From: an uncultured Rhodocyclaceae bacterium
Lineage (GTDB): Bacteria > Pseudomonadota > Gammaproteobacteria > Burkholderiales > Rhodocyclaceae
Direction of reading: 5' to 3'
Length of the DNA stretch: 64,000 nucleotides
NCBI GenBank assembly: GCA_907163075.1
Contig: CAJQTY010000001.1
Span: 1,302,001 to 1,366,000 of the forward strand
Part shown: in pieces, positions 47,192 to 55,711 of the stretch
How the letters are laid out: each line of letters opens with the position of its first letter
How positions within the stretch are numbered: position 1 is the first letter of the stretch
Position numbers and translations under genes: made by a program
Notes under the pieces: model-generated
Database searches by the model: none
The model's input: only the letters and a program-made list of their open reading frames with translations
What the model was told of the DNA's origin: nothing

Positions 47192-47464
47192 GAGTGACAG
47201 GTTTCTTTTCCAGGTGTTGATCGATCGGCCAGCAAAAAAATGAACGCCAGCCAGGCCGGGTCATCGATGAAATTCAGCGGCAGTTAGCTGCCGATGCACA
47301 CTTCCCCGTACCTGAGGCGAAAGGCCAGCTCATTCCAGTTCACTCGCGCCCGCCCGTTTGCCCACTGATCCGTGTACGTGCTTGTTTTCGATTGCCGTTT
47401 TCCGGTGAAAACATCTTAGCATCTTTGGCGCTGGCTGAATTCGGGGAGCGCTATCCACGCCGGC

Positions 47465-48739
47465 CTAAAAACGCTCGTTGTCACGCAGGTAGCGCCACTG
47501 ACCGGCGGGGAGCTTGCCCAGCGATACGCTGCCGATGCGAATGCGCTTGATGCCGGTGACGCGCAGACCGACCAGCTCGCACATGCGCTGGATCTGGCGT
47601 TTTCTGCTCTCGTGCAGGACGAAGCGCAATTGTTGTTCGTTTTGCCACGACACTTGCGCACGCTTGAGCGTGACGTCGTCGAGCGCCAGCCCATGATTGA
47701 GCAGTTTCATGCCCGCCGGCGTCAGTTCGCCCTCGACGCGCACCATGTATTCCTTTTCCAGCCGTGTATCGTCGCCGGCAATCCGCCGCGCGACGCTGCC
47801 CTCCTGCGTAAACACCAGCATGCCACAGGCCTCCGCATCGAGCTTGCCAGCCTGCGCCAGGCCGCGCAAATGGGTGGCCTTGAAGGTCAGACGGCTCTCG
47901 TCCCCAGGCCAGCGATTCTCCGGGCGGATCAGTTGCGCGACGGAGTCGCCGTCCTCGCTCGGCGCGCCGTTCATGTCCAGCGACTTGTTGAGCACAATCG
48001 TCACGGTCTCGACCTGATGTTTTCCGGCTTCTTCCCTGATCTCGACCCGCGCCCTGGGATGCACCCGCGTGCCAAGCGTCGTCACGACGACACCATCGAC
48101 GCGCACCCAGCCGTTCTCGATCCATTCGTCGGCCATGCGGCGCGAACACTGCGCCATTTCGCTGATTCGCTTGGACAGCCGCGGCGGTTCGCTGAACGGG
48201 CGCCGGGGGGCGGTCGCTTCGTCCGCCTGCGGAGCAGCCGGTGCTTCGTGGCGCGGCGCCGGTATCGGCAACGGCGGGGCCGGACGGAACGCTTCGGTTT
48301 GCCTGCGCGGCGCACCCTCGCTGGCGGCGCGCGCCGGCGGCAGCGCCCGGGCGCCGGTGCTGCGTGCAATGCCGCGCTTGGGATAGGATTTGGGGATTTC
48401 CGGTGCGTGCATTTCGCGCGGCTGAGGTGTTTCCTTCTTCAGCGCTGCGCTCTCGGCTGGTGCTGGTGCCACTTCACGCGCAGGGGAGCGCGACTCATCC
48501 CGATTGAAGCGCGGTTCGGCGCGCGGCTTGTCGCCCGCCTTATATTTTTTTTCCACTTCGCCGGCTGGGCGCTCAGCTTTGGCTGTGACGCTACCGGCGC
48601 GTTGCGCGACCGATTTATTCGGCGCCTTGGAACCGCCACGGACCGGCTTGCGAAAGGGCGATCTCGCGCCATCAGTCGCGCTCGGCAAACCGGGTTTGGC
48701 AGGTAGTTTCAGAGTGGAACGGGAATTGGAGCGAGGCAT
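47465..48739 (-). CDS. RsuA/RluF-type pseudouridine synthase with long disordered N-terminus
   Basis: A 424-residue protein. The first 190 residues are Pro/Ala/Arg-rich and look disordered. They are followed by an S4 RNA-binding domain (RLSKRISEMAQCSRRMADEW) and a RsuA-family catalytic domain. The catalytic aspartate is in GKLDAEACGMLVFT, and RKRQIQRMCELVGL is the RluF/RluB-type motif. It probably modifies 23S rRNA (position 2604 by RluF analogy). Some RsuA-family consensus at the GRLD motif is altered (Lys for Arg, Ala-Cys for Thr-Thr). Confidence 0.85.
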   Translation of the reverse strand: MPRSNSRSTLKLPAKPGLPSATDGARSPFRKPVRGGSKAPNKSVAQRAGSVTAKAERPAGEVEKKYKAGDKPRAEPRFNRDESRSPAREVAPAPAESAALKKETPQPREMHAPEIPKSYPKRGIARSTGARALPPARAASEGAPRRQTEAFRPAPPLPIPAPRHEAPAAPQADEATAPRRPFSEPPRLSKRISEMAQCSRRMADEWIENGWVRVDGVVVTTLGTRVHPRARVEIREEAGKHQVETVTIVLNKSLDMNGAPSEDGDSVAQLIRPENRWPGDESRLTFKATHLRGLAQAGKLDAEACGMLVFTQEGSVARRIAGDDTRLEKEYMVRVEGELTPAGMKLLNHGLALDDVTLKRAQVSWQNEQQLRFVLHESRKRQIQRMCELVGLRVTGIKRIRIGSVSLGKLPAGQWRYLRDNERF

Positions 48740-49120
48740 GGCGGAAGGCTCTCGGAGTCAACAACCCGTCAGTTTACGCCAGTCAGTGGTTTGCACGGCA
48801 GGATAATCAGTCTCGGCCTGCAAGCCGCGCGAATAAACACTCTGCAGACAGCATGCGCCAAGATCCGCATGACAATTTGTCTCCACAGCACACCACCCGA
48901 AGACGCCCGTATTCGTTGGACTGCAGGCTGGCTGATTTAAATTGCGCGGGTTGATGAGGTTGGGCGCCGCCGCTGCGTACCTCCTCCCTGTCGACTGCAC
49001 ACTGGCCTTCCATGCCAAAGCAAAAGGCGCTAATGTCGACGCGGACCCATCCCTTGAGCTGCAATAGCCCTGCGGCGCGGCGTGGTTCCCCGAAGAACAG
49101 CAAGCAAGGCGAGGTAGAGC
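48740..49120. other. Intergenic region before the NLR-like gene
   Basis: 381 bases between two divergent genes. No tRNA, attachment repeat or recognised gene is visible. A GAGG ribosome binding site is eight bases upstream of the ATG at 49121. Confidence 0.5.
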
Positions 49121-51598
49121 ATGGCCCATGTGAGCATCTTCCTGTCCGCCGTGAGCGCCGAGTTTCGCAGCTACCGCGACGCCTTGCGCCACTATCTGGA
49201 CCGCCCCAACGTCACGGTGAAAGTGCAGGAAGACTTCATCGTCGCCGGAACGGAAACGCTGGACATGCTCGACGAGTACATCCTGCAGTGCGACGTGGTG
49301 ATTCATCTGGTCGGCGACATGAGCGGGGCGATGGCGCAGGCTGAGTCGGTGACGGTGATCCGGCAACGCTACCCGGATTTCGCCAGCCGCCTTCCGGTCG
49401 GTCCTTTTCTGGAGCCCGGCGGCCCTCCCCTTTCCTACACCCAGTGGGAGGCCTGGCTGGCCCTTTATCACAACAAGAAGCTGATCATCGCCGTGCCGGA
49501 GAACGGTGCAAAACGCGATGAAACCTACGCGCCCAACCCGCTGCAGCAGGCCGCACAAAAGCAGAATCTGGCACGTCTGGCGCAGGTCGAGCGTTACCCG
49601 GGATTTAGCTTTACCTCGGCCGACCACTTTGCCGCCGAGGTCTGGCGCTCGGGCCTGCTCGACATCCTGATCGAAGCCGGGCTGATCAGAAAAGTGATCA
49701 ACCTCCCCTACGTAAGCCTGGGCGACCTGTTCAAGGGCCGGGACTCGCTGCTCCACGAGCTGGCCGAACGCCTCGGACCGGTTCCCCGTTGCAGCGACCA
49801 AGCTACCGTCGCGCTGGCACTGACCGGCCTGGGCGGCATCGGCAAGACCCGGCTGGCGCTGGAATACGCCTGGCGTCACGCCAAAGACTACCCGGCGATG
49901 CTGCTCGTCGGCGCCGACAGCCCCGAAGCATTGAACCGCAATCTCGCCGCCCTGTGCGCCACAACGATCCTCGATCTCCCCGAGAAAGACGAGCGCGATG
50001 AAAGCCGGCAGCGCGACGCAGCCATCAACTGGCTGCAGCAGCACCCCGGCTGGTTGCTGATTCTCGACAACATCGACTCAAAACCTGCGGCGAAGCCCGC
50101 CAAAGCACTCCTTCCGCAGCTGACCGGCGGGCACGTCCTGCTCACCAGCCGGCTGACGAACTGGAGCGCTGGTGTTCGGGCGCTAGCCGTCGATCTGCTC
50201 TCGCCCGAAGCGGCGGCCGACTTTCTTCTGGCGCGCACGAACGAAAAGCGTCGCCGGCAGGCCAACGACTCGGAGGTAACGCGCACCCTGGCCAAGGAAC
50301 TGGGCTATCTCGCCCTGGCGCTGGAGCAGGCCGGCGCCTACATTGCCTATCGCACGGGCAGCTTCGAGCACTACCTGGCGCAGTGGCGGAACCAGCGGAC
50401 AACGGTGCTGGCCTGGTACGACGCGGACCTCATGGACTACCCGAAAAGCGTGGCCATCACCTGGCAGACATCGTTCGATCAGCTCTCGGAGCCGGCGCGA
50501 CGACTATTGCAGCGCCTGGCCTGGCTGGCTGCGGAGCCCATCCCTGAATCACTGCTGGCAGTTCCCATAGCGGGACTTGAGGCGTCAGAGGCCGACCCTG
50601 AAGCGGCCTTGGCCGAACTCAAGTCCTACTCCCTGGTGTCACGTTCTGCCAACGCTGACTATTTCAGCGTCCACCGGCTGGTGCAGGAGGTCACCCGGCG
50701 CGGCCAGCACGACGACCCGGCGCATGGCCGCCTGGCCGAGGCGTTGAACTGGGTGAACGACGCATTCGTGGGTGATATCCGTGACGTACGCGACTGGCCG
50801 GCCCTCGAACCCCTGGCCCCCCACGCGCGGGCGGTGGCGCTCTGCGCCGATCAAGCGGGGATTCACGATCCGGCGGCCCACTTGCTCGACCAGGTCGGAG
50901 TGCTGCTCCTTCAGAAAGCCCAGCACGCCGAGGCCGAGCCGCTGATGCGCCGCGCGCTGGCCATCGACGAGGCGAGCTTCGGCGACAATCACCCCAACGT
51001 CGCCCGCGACCTCAACACCCTGGCCCAGTTGCTCCAGGCCACCAACCGCCTGGCCGACGCCGAGCCGCTGATGCGGCGCGCGCTGGCCATCGACGAGGCG
51101 AGCTTCGGCGACAATCACCCCAACGTCGCCCGCGACCTCAACAACCTGGCCGCGCTGCTCCAGGCCACCAACCGCCTGGCCGACGCTGAGCCGCTGATGC
51201 GGCGCGCGCTGGCCATCGACGAAGCGCGCTTCGGCGCCGATCACCCCGAGGTCGCCACCGACCTCAACACCCTGGCCCAGCTGCTCCAGGCCACCAACCG
51301 CCTGGCCGAGGCCGCGCCGCTGATGCGCCGCGCGCTGGCCATCGACGAGGCGAGCTTCCGCGACGATCACCCCAACGTCGCGATCCGCCTCAACAACCTG
51401 GCCATGCTGCTCCAAGCCGCCAACCGCCTAGCCGAGGCCGAGCCGCTGATGCGCCGCGCGCTGGCAATTTTTGTTACAAGCCTGGGTACGGAGCATCCGT
51501 ATTCGAAAGGCGCAGGGGGAAATTACGTTGCTCTCCTGCAGGCCATGGGCAGGACGGACGAGGAAATCAGGGCCGAACTCGCATCGCTGACTGGATAA
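49121..51598 (+). CDS. NLR/STAND-like protein: N-terminal DUF4062/TIR-like domain, NB-ARC ATPase, TPR repeats
   Basis: An 825-residue protein of three parts. Residues 1-165 resemble DUF4062/TIR-like effector-type domains (VSIFLSAVSAEFRSYRDALR, CDVVIHLVGDMSG). The central STAND ATPase has a P-loop GLGGIGKT near 236, Walker B WLLILDNID near 312 and a sensor LLTSRL. The C-terminus (about 604-785) holds five near-identical 42-residue TPR units. STAND proteins of this layout act as ligand-triggered switches and many are anti-phage sensors. It stands alone between housekeeping genes; function and ligand are unknown. Confidence 0.85.
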   Translation: MAHVSIFLSAVSAEFRSYRDALRHYLDRPNVTVKVQEDFIVAGTETLDMLDEYILQCDVVIHLVGDMSGAMAQAESVTVIRQRYPDFASRLPVGPFLEPGGPPLSYTQWEAWLALYHNKKLIIAVPENGAKRDETYAPNPLQQAAQKQNLARLAQVERYPGFSFTSADHFAAEVWRSGLLDILIEAGLIRKVINLPYVSLGDLFKGRDSLLHELAERLGPVPRCSDQATVALALTGLGGIGKTRLALEYAWRHAKDYPAMLLVGADSPEALNRNLAALCATTILDLPEKDERDESRQRDAAINWLQQHPGWLLILDNIDSKPAAKPAKALLPQLTGGHVLLTSRLTNWSAGVRALAVDLLSPEAAADFLLARTNEKRRRQANDSEVTRTLAKELGYLALALEQAGAYIAYRTGSFEHYLAQWRNQRTTVLAWYDADLMDYPKSVAITWQTSFDQLSEPARRLLQRLAWLAAEPIPESLLAVPIAGLEASEADPEAALAELKSYSLVSRSANADYFSVHRLVQEVTRRGQHDDPAHGRLAEALNWVNDAFVGDIRDVRDWPALEPLAPHARAVALCADQAGIHDPAAHLLDQVGVLLLQKAQHAEAEPLMRRALAIDEASFGDNHPNVARDLNTLAQLLQATNRLADAEPLMRRALAIDEASFGDNHPNVARDLNNLAALLQATNRLADAEPLMRRALAIDEARFGADHPEVATDLNTLAQLLQATNRLAEAAPLMRRALAIDEASFRDDHPNVAIRLNNLAMLLQAANRLAEAEPLMRRALAIFVTSLGTEHPYSKGAGGNYVALLQAMGRTDEEIRAELASLTG
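50933..51478 (+). repeat. 126-bp tandem repeats encoding TPR units
   Basis: Units begin at 50933, 51059, 51185, 51311 and 51437, exactly 126 bases apart. The first copies are nearly identical in DNA sequence and the last diverges after about 40 bases. Each encodes one 42-residue TPR with the pattern AEPLMRRALAIDEASFGDNH. Confidence 0.92.
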
Positions 51599-51672
51599 GC
51601 CATCCGGCCGAATCAGGGACGAAAACCACTTCAACCCGCGCGTTGCTCAGGTTGAAACCGATGAACAACTTC

Positions 51673-51698
51673 GTCATTCCGGCTTGCGCCGGAATGAC
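51673..51698. repeat. REP-like palindrome between convergent genes
   Basis: GTCATTCCGGC-N4-GCCGGAATGAC, the same core palindrome as at 26707 and 37420. It lies between the convergent NLR-like and DUF294 genes and may act as a two-way terminator. Confidence 0.8.
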
Positions 51699-51763
51699 GA
51701 GGGAGGGCGATGCCGGAAAAACTCCGCGCTCGGCTTTTGCGCTGTACATCACCCGCCCGCCGG

Positions 51764-53221
51764 CTACGACACCGCGTAATCCCTGGCCAGCCGCTGCTGC
51801 AGGCTGCGCACCTGTTTCAGCGATTCCTTGAGAATGTGCCGATCAAGCGCGTGTAACTGGTCGGGGTCGATGCGGTTGGGCGGCGCGCCCGCCAGCGCGC
51901 TGCCTTGGTGCTCAAGCCGCAGCCGCTGGATATGGTAGAACGCATCGACCAGCGCCGCTGTTTCGTGGGCCGGCATCGACATCGCCGTGGCGGCCGCGCG
52001 CAGTCGCTCGACGCTGTTGGTATCGGGCACGCCGGAAGCCAGCGCGTAGATGCGCGCGGTATCGACGAAGGGGCGCGAGCCGTGCATCTTCAGGTCGATG
52101 GTGTGCGGGAAATTCTTGTCGCCATCGTAGCGAAAACCCTGCCACCAGTTGAGCGGCGACGGCCAGTTGAGCGTGCTTTCGACCAGCGCGCGCAGGAAGA
52201 TCGGGTGCGTCGGCGCGGTCGCCAGAAGCCATTCGCGCAAATCCCCGGCCAGCGCGTCCTGCCCGTAAAGCGCGCGGAAGTCGAAAAAAACGGTCGAATT
52301 AAGCAGCGCCTGCGGCTGCCCGCTCGCCATCCACTCGCCAAAAGCCGCTTTCCACTCGTCCAGCGACAGGCACCACTGTGCGTTGCCGGCCATGATGTTG
52401 CCTTTGCACAGGGGAAAGCCGCAGGCGTCGAGCGCCTGGTTCACCGCCCGCGCGAAGGGCAGGAAGGCCTGGCGCAGGCCGGCCGCCTCGTCGTCCGAGC
52501 CGGCGGCGAAGATCAGGCCGTTGTCCTGGTCGGTGGCCAGCGTCTGTTCGAGCCGCCCCTCGGAACCGAAAACCAGCCAGCACCAGGGAACGTACGGCAG
52601 CTCGAAACCTCCGGCGGTGAGTTCGATCACCTGCAGCGTGAGCAGATCGTTGAGCGCCGATATGCGCTGGCAGATGACTTCGGCGCCGACCCGCTCGCTC
52701 AGCAACTGGCTGGCGAACTCGCGCACGCCGGTAGCCAGCGTCGCCAGTGTATCGACATCGCCGGAGGCCAGAATGGCGGCAACCAGCTCGGTCGAACGCA
52801 CGCCGGGCTGGGCATAAAGGTCGGCCTGCGCGACGACGTTGAAATAGCGGCCGTCGGCTTCGGTCAGCACCAGGTGGCGGACGCCTCGCCGGACCATGAT
52901 GACGCTGGCCTGATGCGCCGTGGCGTCGGCCGGCAGTGTGATCAGGCCGCCGGTCATGATCACCGCGATTGGCGCCTCGAGATCGCCGGACTCAAGCGCG
53001 ATGCGGCGCAGTACGTCGTGCAGCGTCACGATGCCGAGCGGCACCCGGCTGGCTTGGTCGACCACCACGATGGCATCGGCGTGGGCCCGGTCAAGCATGC
53101 GCAGGGTTTCGCGCACGCTGGACGACGGCGGCACGGTGAGCGGCGTGCCGCGTGCCAGTTGGCGCAGGGTGGCGAAGGCGGAGAGCGGTGCGACGCCCGG
53201 GCTAGTACTTGATCCGGGCAT
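51764..53221 (-). CDS. CBS-pair DUF294 nucleotidyltransferase-like protein
   Basis: A 485-residue cytoplasmic protein. Two CBS modules (about 20-75 and 85-140) are followed by the DUF294 putative nucleotidyltransferase (GSEGRLEQTLATDQDNGLIF near 218, aspartates suitable for metal) and a DUF294 C-terminal helical domain. It probably senses adenylates through CBS and modifies an unknown target. It overlaps the exonuclease-fusion gene by 20 bases and is the last gene of the five-gene operon. Confidence 0.88.
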   Translation of the reverse strand: MPGSSTSPGVAPLSAFATLRQLARGTPLTVPPSSSVRETLRMLDRAHADAIVVVDQASRVPLGIVTLHDVLRRIALESGDLEAPIAVIMTGGLITLPADATAHQASVIMVRRGVRHLVLTEADGRYFNVVAQADLYAQPGVRSTELVAAILASGDVDTLATLATGVREFASQLLSERVGAEVICQRISALNDLLTLQVIELTAGGFELPYVPWCWLVFGSEGRLEQTLATDQDNGLIFAAGSDDEAAGLRQAFLPFARAVNQALDACGFPLCKGNIMAGNAQWCLSLDEWKAAFGEWMASGQPQALLNSTVFFDFRALYGQDALAGDLREWLLATAPTHPIFLRALVESTLNWPSPLNWWQGFRYDGDKNFPHTIDLKMHGSRPFVDTARIYALASGVPDTNSVERLRAAATAMSMPAHETAALVDAFYHIQRLRLEHQGSALAGAPPNRIDPDQLHALDRHILKESLKQVRSLQQRLARDYAVS

Positions 53222-55340
53222 GGTAAGTCCGTTCGCTCGCTTCGCGCGCCTCGCGCAGGGTGCGGATGCCCATGGCGGCGAGCAGCGGCAGCATCTTGAG
53301 GAAGATTTCCCCGGTCACCATGGCGTCGCCAAGCGCCGTATGGCGGCCGATGACCGAGACGCCCAGGCGCTCGGCAATGGCTTCGAGGCGATGCGACTCC
53401 TGGTTGGGATGCAGCACTGCGGAGAGCAGGAGAGTGTCGAGCACCGGCTGGTCGAAGCGCAGGCCGAGGTGTTCCTCCTTGAGTTGCAGGAAGCGCATGT
53501 CAAACGCGGCGTTGTGGCCGAGCAGCACGGTATCGGCGCAGAAGGCGTGGAAAGCCGGCAGCACGCTGTCGATCGTCGGCTGCCCGTCAAGCAGATCCGG
53601 CGTGATGCCGTGGATGGCGATCGACTCGCGCGACAGTTGGCGCTGCGGATCGACCAGTTGATCGAAACACTCGTTGCGCAGCAAGCGGCGGTTGACGATG
53701 CGCGTGGCACCAATCTGGATGATCTCGTCGCCGTCCGAGGGCAGCAGGCCGGTGGTTTCGGTATCGAACACCGTATACGCCAGTTCGCCCAGCGGCCGGT
53801 CATCGAGTTCATGCGCCGAGGCCGACCAGCTGAAGAGGTCAAAATCGTAGAACTCCGGTCGGCTGCCCTGGCGCGCCGGCACGCTGCCGCGCGGCGCCTC
53901 CTGGCGCGCCTCGGCGGACGGCAGCAGGATACGGAAGTAGGCGCGGTGCGAGACGCGCTCGCGCTGGAACCAGACCTCGCCGTTGCAGCGCTCGACAACC
54001 TCGCGCACCGACAGCGGCGTCGCCTCGCCGCTGGTATTCATCGACGCCACTTCCCATTCCATCGCCGTTTCATTGTTCATCAGCGTGCCGCTCCAGATCA
54101 GGTCGAGCTGCGCCAGCTTGCCGTCGAGCGACAGCGCCAGGCGGACCTCGCGGATCTGGTATTCGTCGAGCAGGCGGGTGGACAGGAAGGTCAGGACCTG
54201 CAGCAGGCCGAAACTGTCGATGCGCAGCCACAGGCTCTCATCGACGTTGTCGAGCTTGACCGCCAGCCCGCAGTGCTCGGCGATGCGCCGGGCGGCGGCG
54301 GCGACCAGCTCGGCGCCGAGCATTTCCTCGAGCGGCCAGCGCGCGCGCAGGTCGGCCGAGAAGGCGGCGGCCGCCTCTTCGAGGTGGCTCGAAAGCGCCC
54401 GCGCTTCGTCGCGAATGACGCCCAGGAAACGCTCGCGCTGCTCGGCCGGCATGTCATCGACGTCGGCGAGCGTCTCGGCGGCGGCGCGGATGTTGCCCAG
54501 CGGGCCCCGCCCACCCTCGGTCAGCGTCTGGATCAGCGCGTCGCGTCGCGCGTCGCGTTCGTTGGCGGCGGTGATATCGTCGAGAATCAGCACGAAGCCG
54601 GTGATCGCCTCGTCCGGCTCGCCGGCCAGCACCGGCGACATGTGCGCCAGCAGCAGCCGGCCGGAACGCGTGGCGGTGACGAACTGCACTGCATGTCCGT
54701 TGCTGGCGCCGCCCGCCCGCTGCTGCAGGCGCTCCAGCGCATGGGCGATCAGGCTGTGGTCGAACAGCGGGTAGATCGAGCGGCCGAGTCCCAGCAGCTC
54801 GCCGCCCTGCCCCCCCGAACCGGAGCACAACTCCTGCTGCGCGCGCTGGTTGTAAAGCAGCACGCGGCCATCGAGATTGCAGACGACAATACTCTGGTTC
54901 AGTTCGGCCATCAGCGCGGCGAGTCGGCTGCGTTCTTCCTCGAGCGACGCGCGCGCCTCGCGCACGCGCTCGGCGACATCGTTCTCCAGCGCATCGCGCA
55001 CCGCGAGCAACTGATTGACGGCCTGCCCGAGCTTCTGCAATTCGGGCGCCGCGTAGTCACCGACACGGGCTCCGCCGTGCGCCACCAGGGTGCCGGTTTC
55101 TTCGGCCAGGCGCAGGCTGGCGCGCACGTAGCGGCGATACGCTTCGTTGAGCGCCAGCGAGGCGATGGCGCAGGCCAGCAGGCTGACCATGCCGATGGCG
55201 GCAACGCGATCGCCGAAGCTCATCGCGTCGCCGCCATCGCCCGAACCGACCCGCATCAAGGCCACCACCACCGCCACCAGCACGAGCAGGAAAAGGCACA
55301 GCGCGGCGACGGCGATGACCAGCTTGCGCGGGAATTTCAC
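53202..55340 (-). CDS. Membrane sensor-like protein fused to DnaQ-type 3'-5' exonuclease
   Basis: A 712-residue protein: two N-terminal membrane helices (about 7-29 and 47-68), a coiled coil, a PAS domain (about 140-270), a histidine-kinase-like region and a C-terminal DEDDh exonuclease (about 520-690). The exonuclease motifs are FDTETTGL, GHNAAFDMRFL and HTALGDAMVT. The kinase-like region reads TEGGRGPLGNIRAAAE where kinases have SHELRTPL, so the phosphate-accepting histidine is missing. It lies two bases after the receiver gene and overlaps the DUF294 gene. Confidence 0.85.
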   Translation of the reverse strand: MKFPRKLVIAVAALCLFLLVLVAVVVALMRVGSGDGGDAMSFGDRVAAIGMVSLLACAIASLALNEAYRRYVRASLRLAEETGTLVAHGGARVGDYAAPELQKLGQAVNQLLAVRDALENDVAERVREARASLEEERSRLAALMAELNQSIVVCNLDGRVLLYNQRAQQELCSGSGGQGGELLGLGRSIYPLFDHSLIAHALERLQQRAGGASNGHAVQFVTATRSGRLLLAHMSPVLAGEPDEAITGFVLILDDITAANERDARRDALIQTLTEGGRGPLGNIRAAAETLADVDDMPAEQRERFLGVIRDEARALSSHLEEAAAAFSADLRARWPLEEMLGAELVAAAARRIAEHCGLAVKLDNVDESLWLRIDSFGLLQVLTFLSTRLLDEYQIREVRLALSLDGKLAQLDLIWSGTLMNNETAMEWEVASMNTSGEATPLSVREVVERCNGEVWFQRERVSHRAYFRILLPSAEARQEAPRGSVPARQGSRPEFYDFDLFSWSASAHELDDRPLGELAYTVFDTETTGLLPSDGDEIIQIGATRIVNRRLLRNECFDQLVDPQRQLSRESIAIHGITPDLLDGQPTIDSVLPAFHAFCADTVLLGHNAAFDMRFLQLKEEHLGLRFDQPVLDTLLLSAVLHPNQESHRLEAIAERLGVSVIGRHTALGDAMVTGEIFLKMLPLLAAMGIRTLREAREASERTYHARIKY

Positions 55341-55342
55341 CG

Positions 55343-55711
55343 TTAGACCCCCAGCAACTGCCGCACCTGCGCCACCAGGTCCTTGGTCGAAAAGGGCTTG
55401 GTGACGTAGGCATCGGCGCCCAGACCCAGCCCCTTGCTGACCTCGGTGTCGCGCCCCTTGGCGGTGAGCATCAGGATGCGCATGCCGGCCATTTCCGGGT
55501 CAGCGCGCAGCGCCTGGCAGACATCGAAGCCGTTCATCTTCGGCATCATCACGTCGAGCAGCACGAGCTGCGGCCTTTCGGCGCGGGCCTTGTTCAGCGC
55601 CTCTTCGCCGTCGACCGCGACCAGCACCTCGAAGCCTTCGCGACGCAACAAGAATTCGAGGGAAATGACGATATTCGGTTCGTCGTCGGCAATCAGCACT
55701 TTCTTGCTCAT
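55343..55711 (-). CDS. Single-domain response regulator (CheY-like)
   Basis: A 122-residue receiver with no output domain. Acidic residues are in IADDEPN, the phosphorylated aspartate in LVLLDVMMPKMNGFD (about 54), the conserved threonine in MLTAKG and the lysine in VTKPFS. The start overlaps the kinase stop by four bases (ATGA). It is likely the direct partner of the symporter-kinase; CrbR, by contrast, carries a LuxR helix-turn-helix, so output here must go through another protein. Confidence 0.93.
   Translation of the reverse strand: MSKKVLIADDEPNIVISLEFLLRREGFEVLVAVDGEEALNKARAERPQLVLLDVMMPKMNGFDVCQALRADPEMAGMRILMLTAKGRDTEVSKGLGLGADAYVTKPFSTKDLVAQVRQLLGV

Noticed and set aside
48758-50044. 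428-codon minus-strand frame across the NLR start
   Set aside because: It overlaps the strongly supported NLR-like gene and has no recognisable domain.
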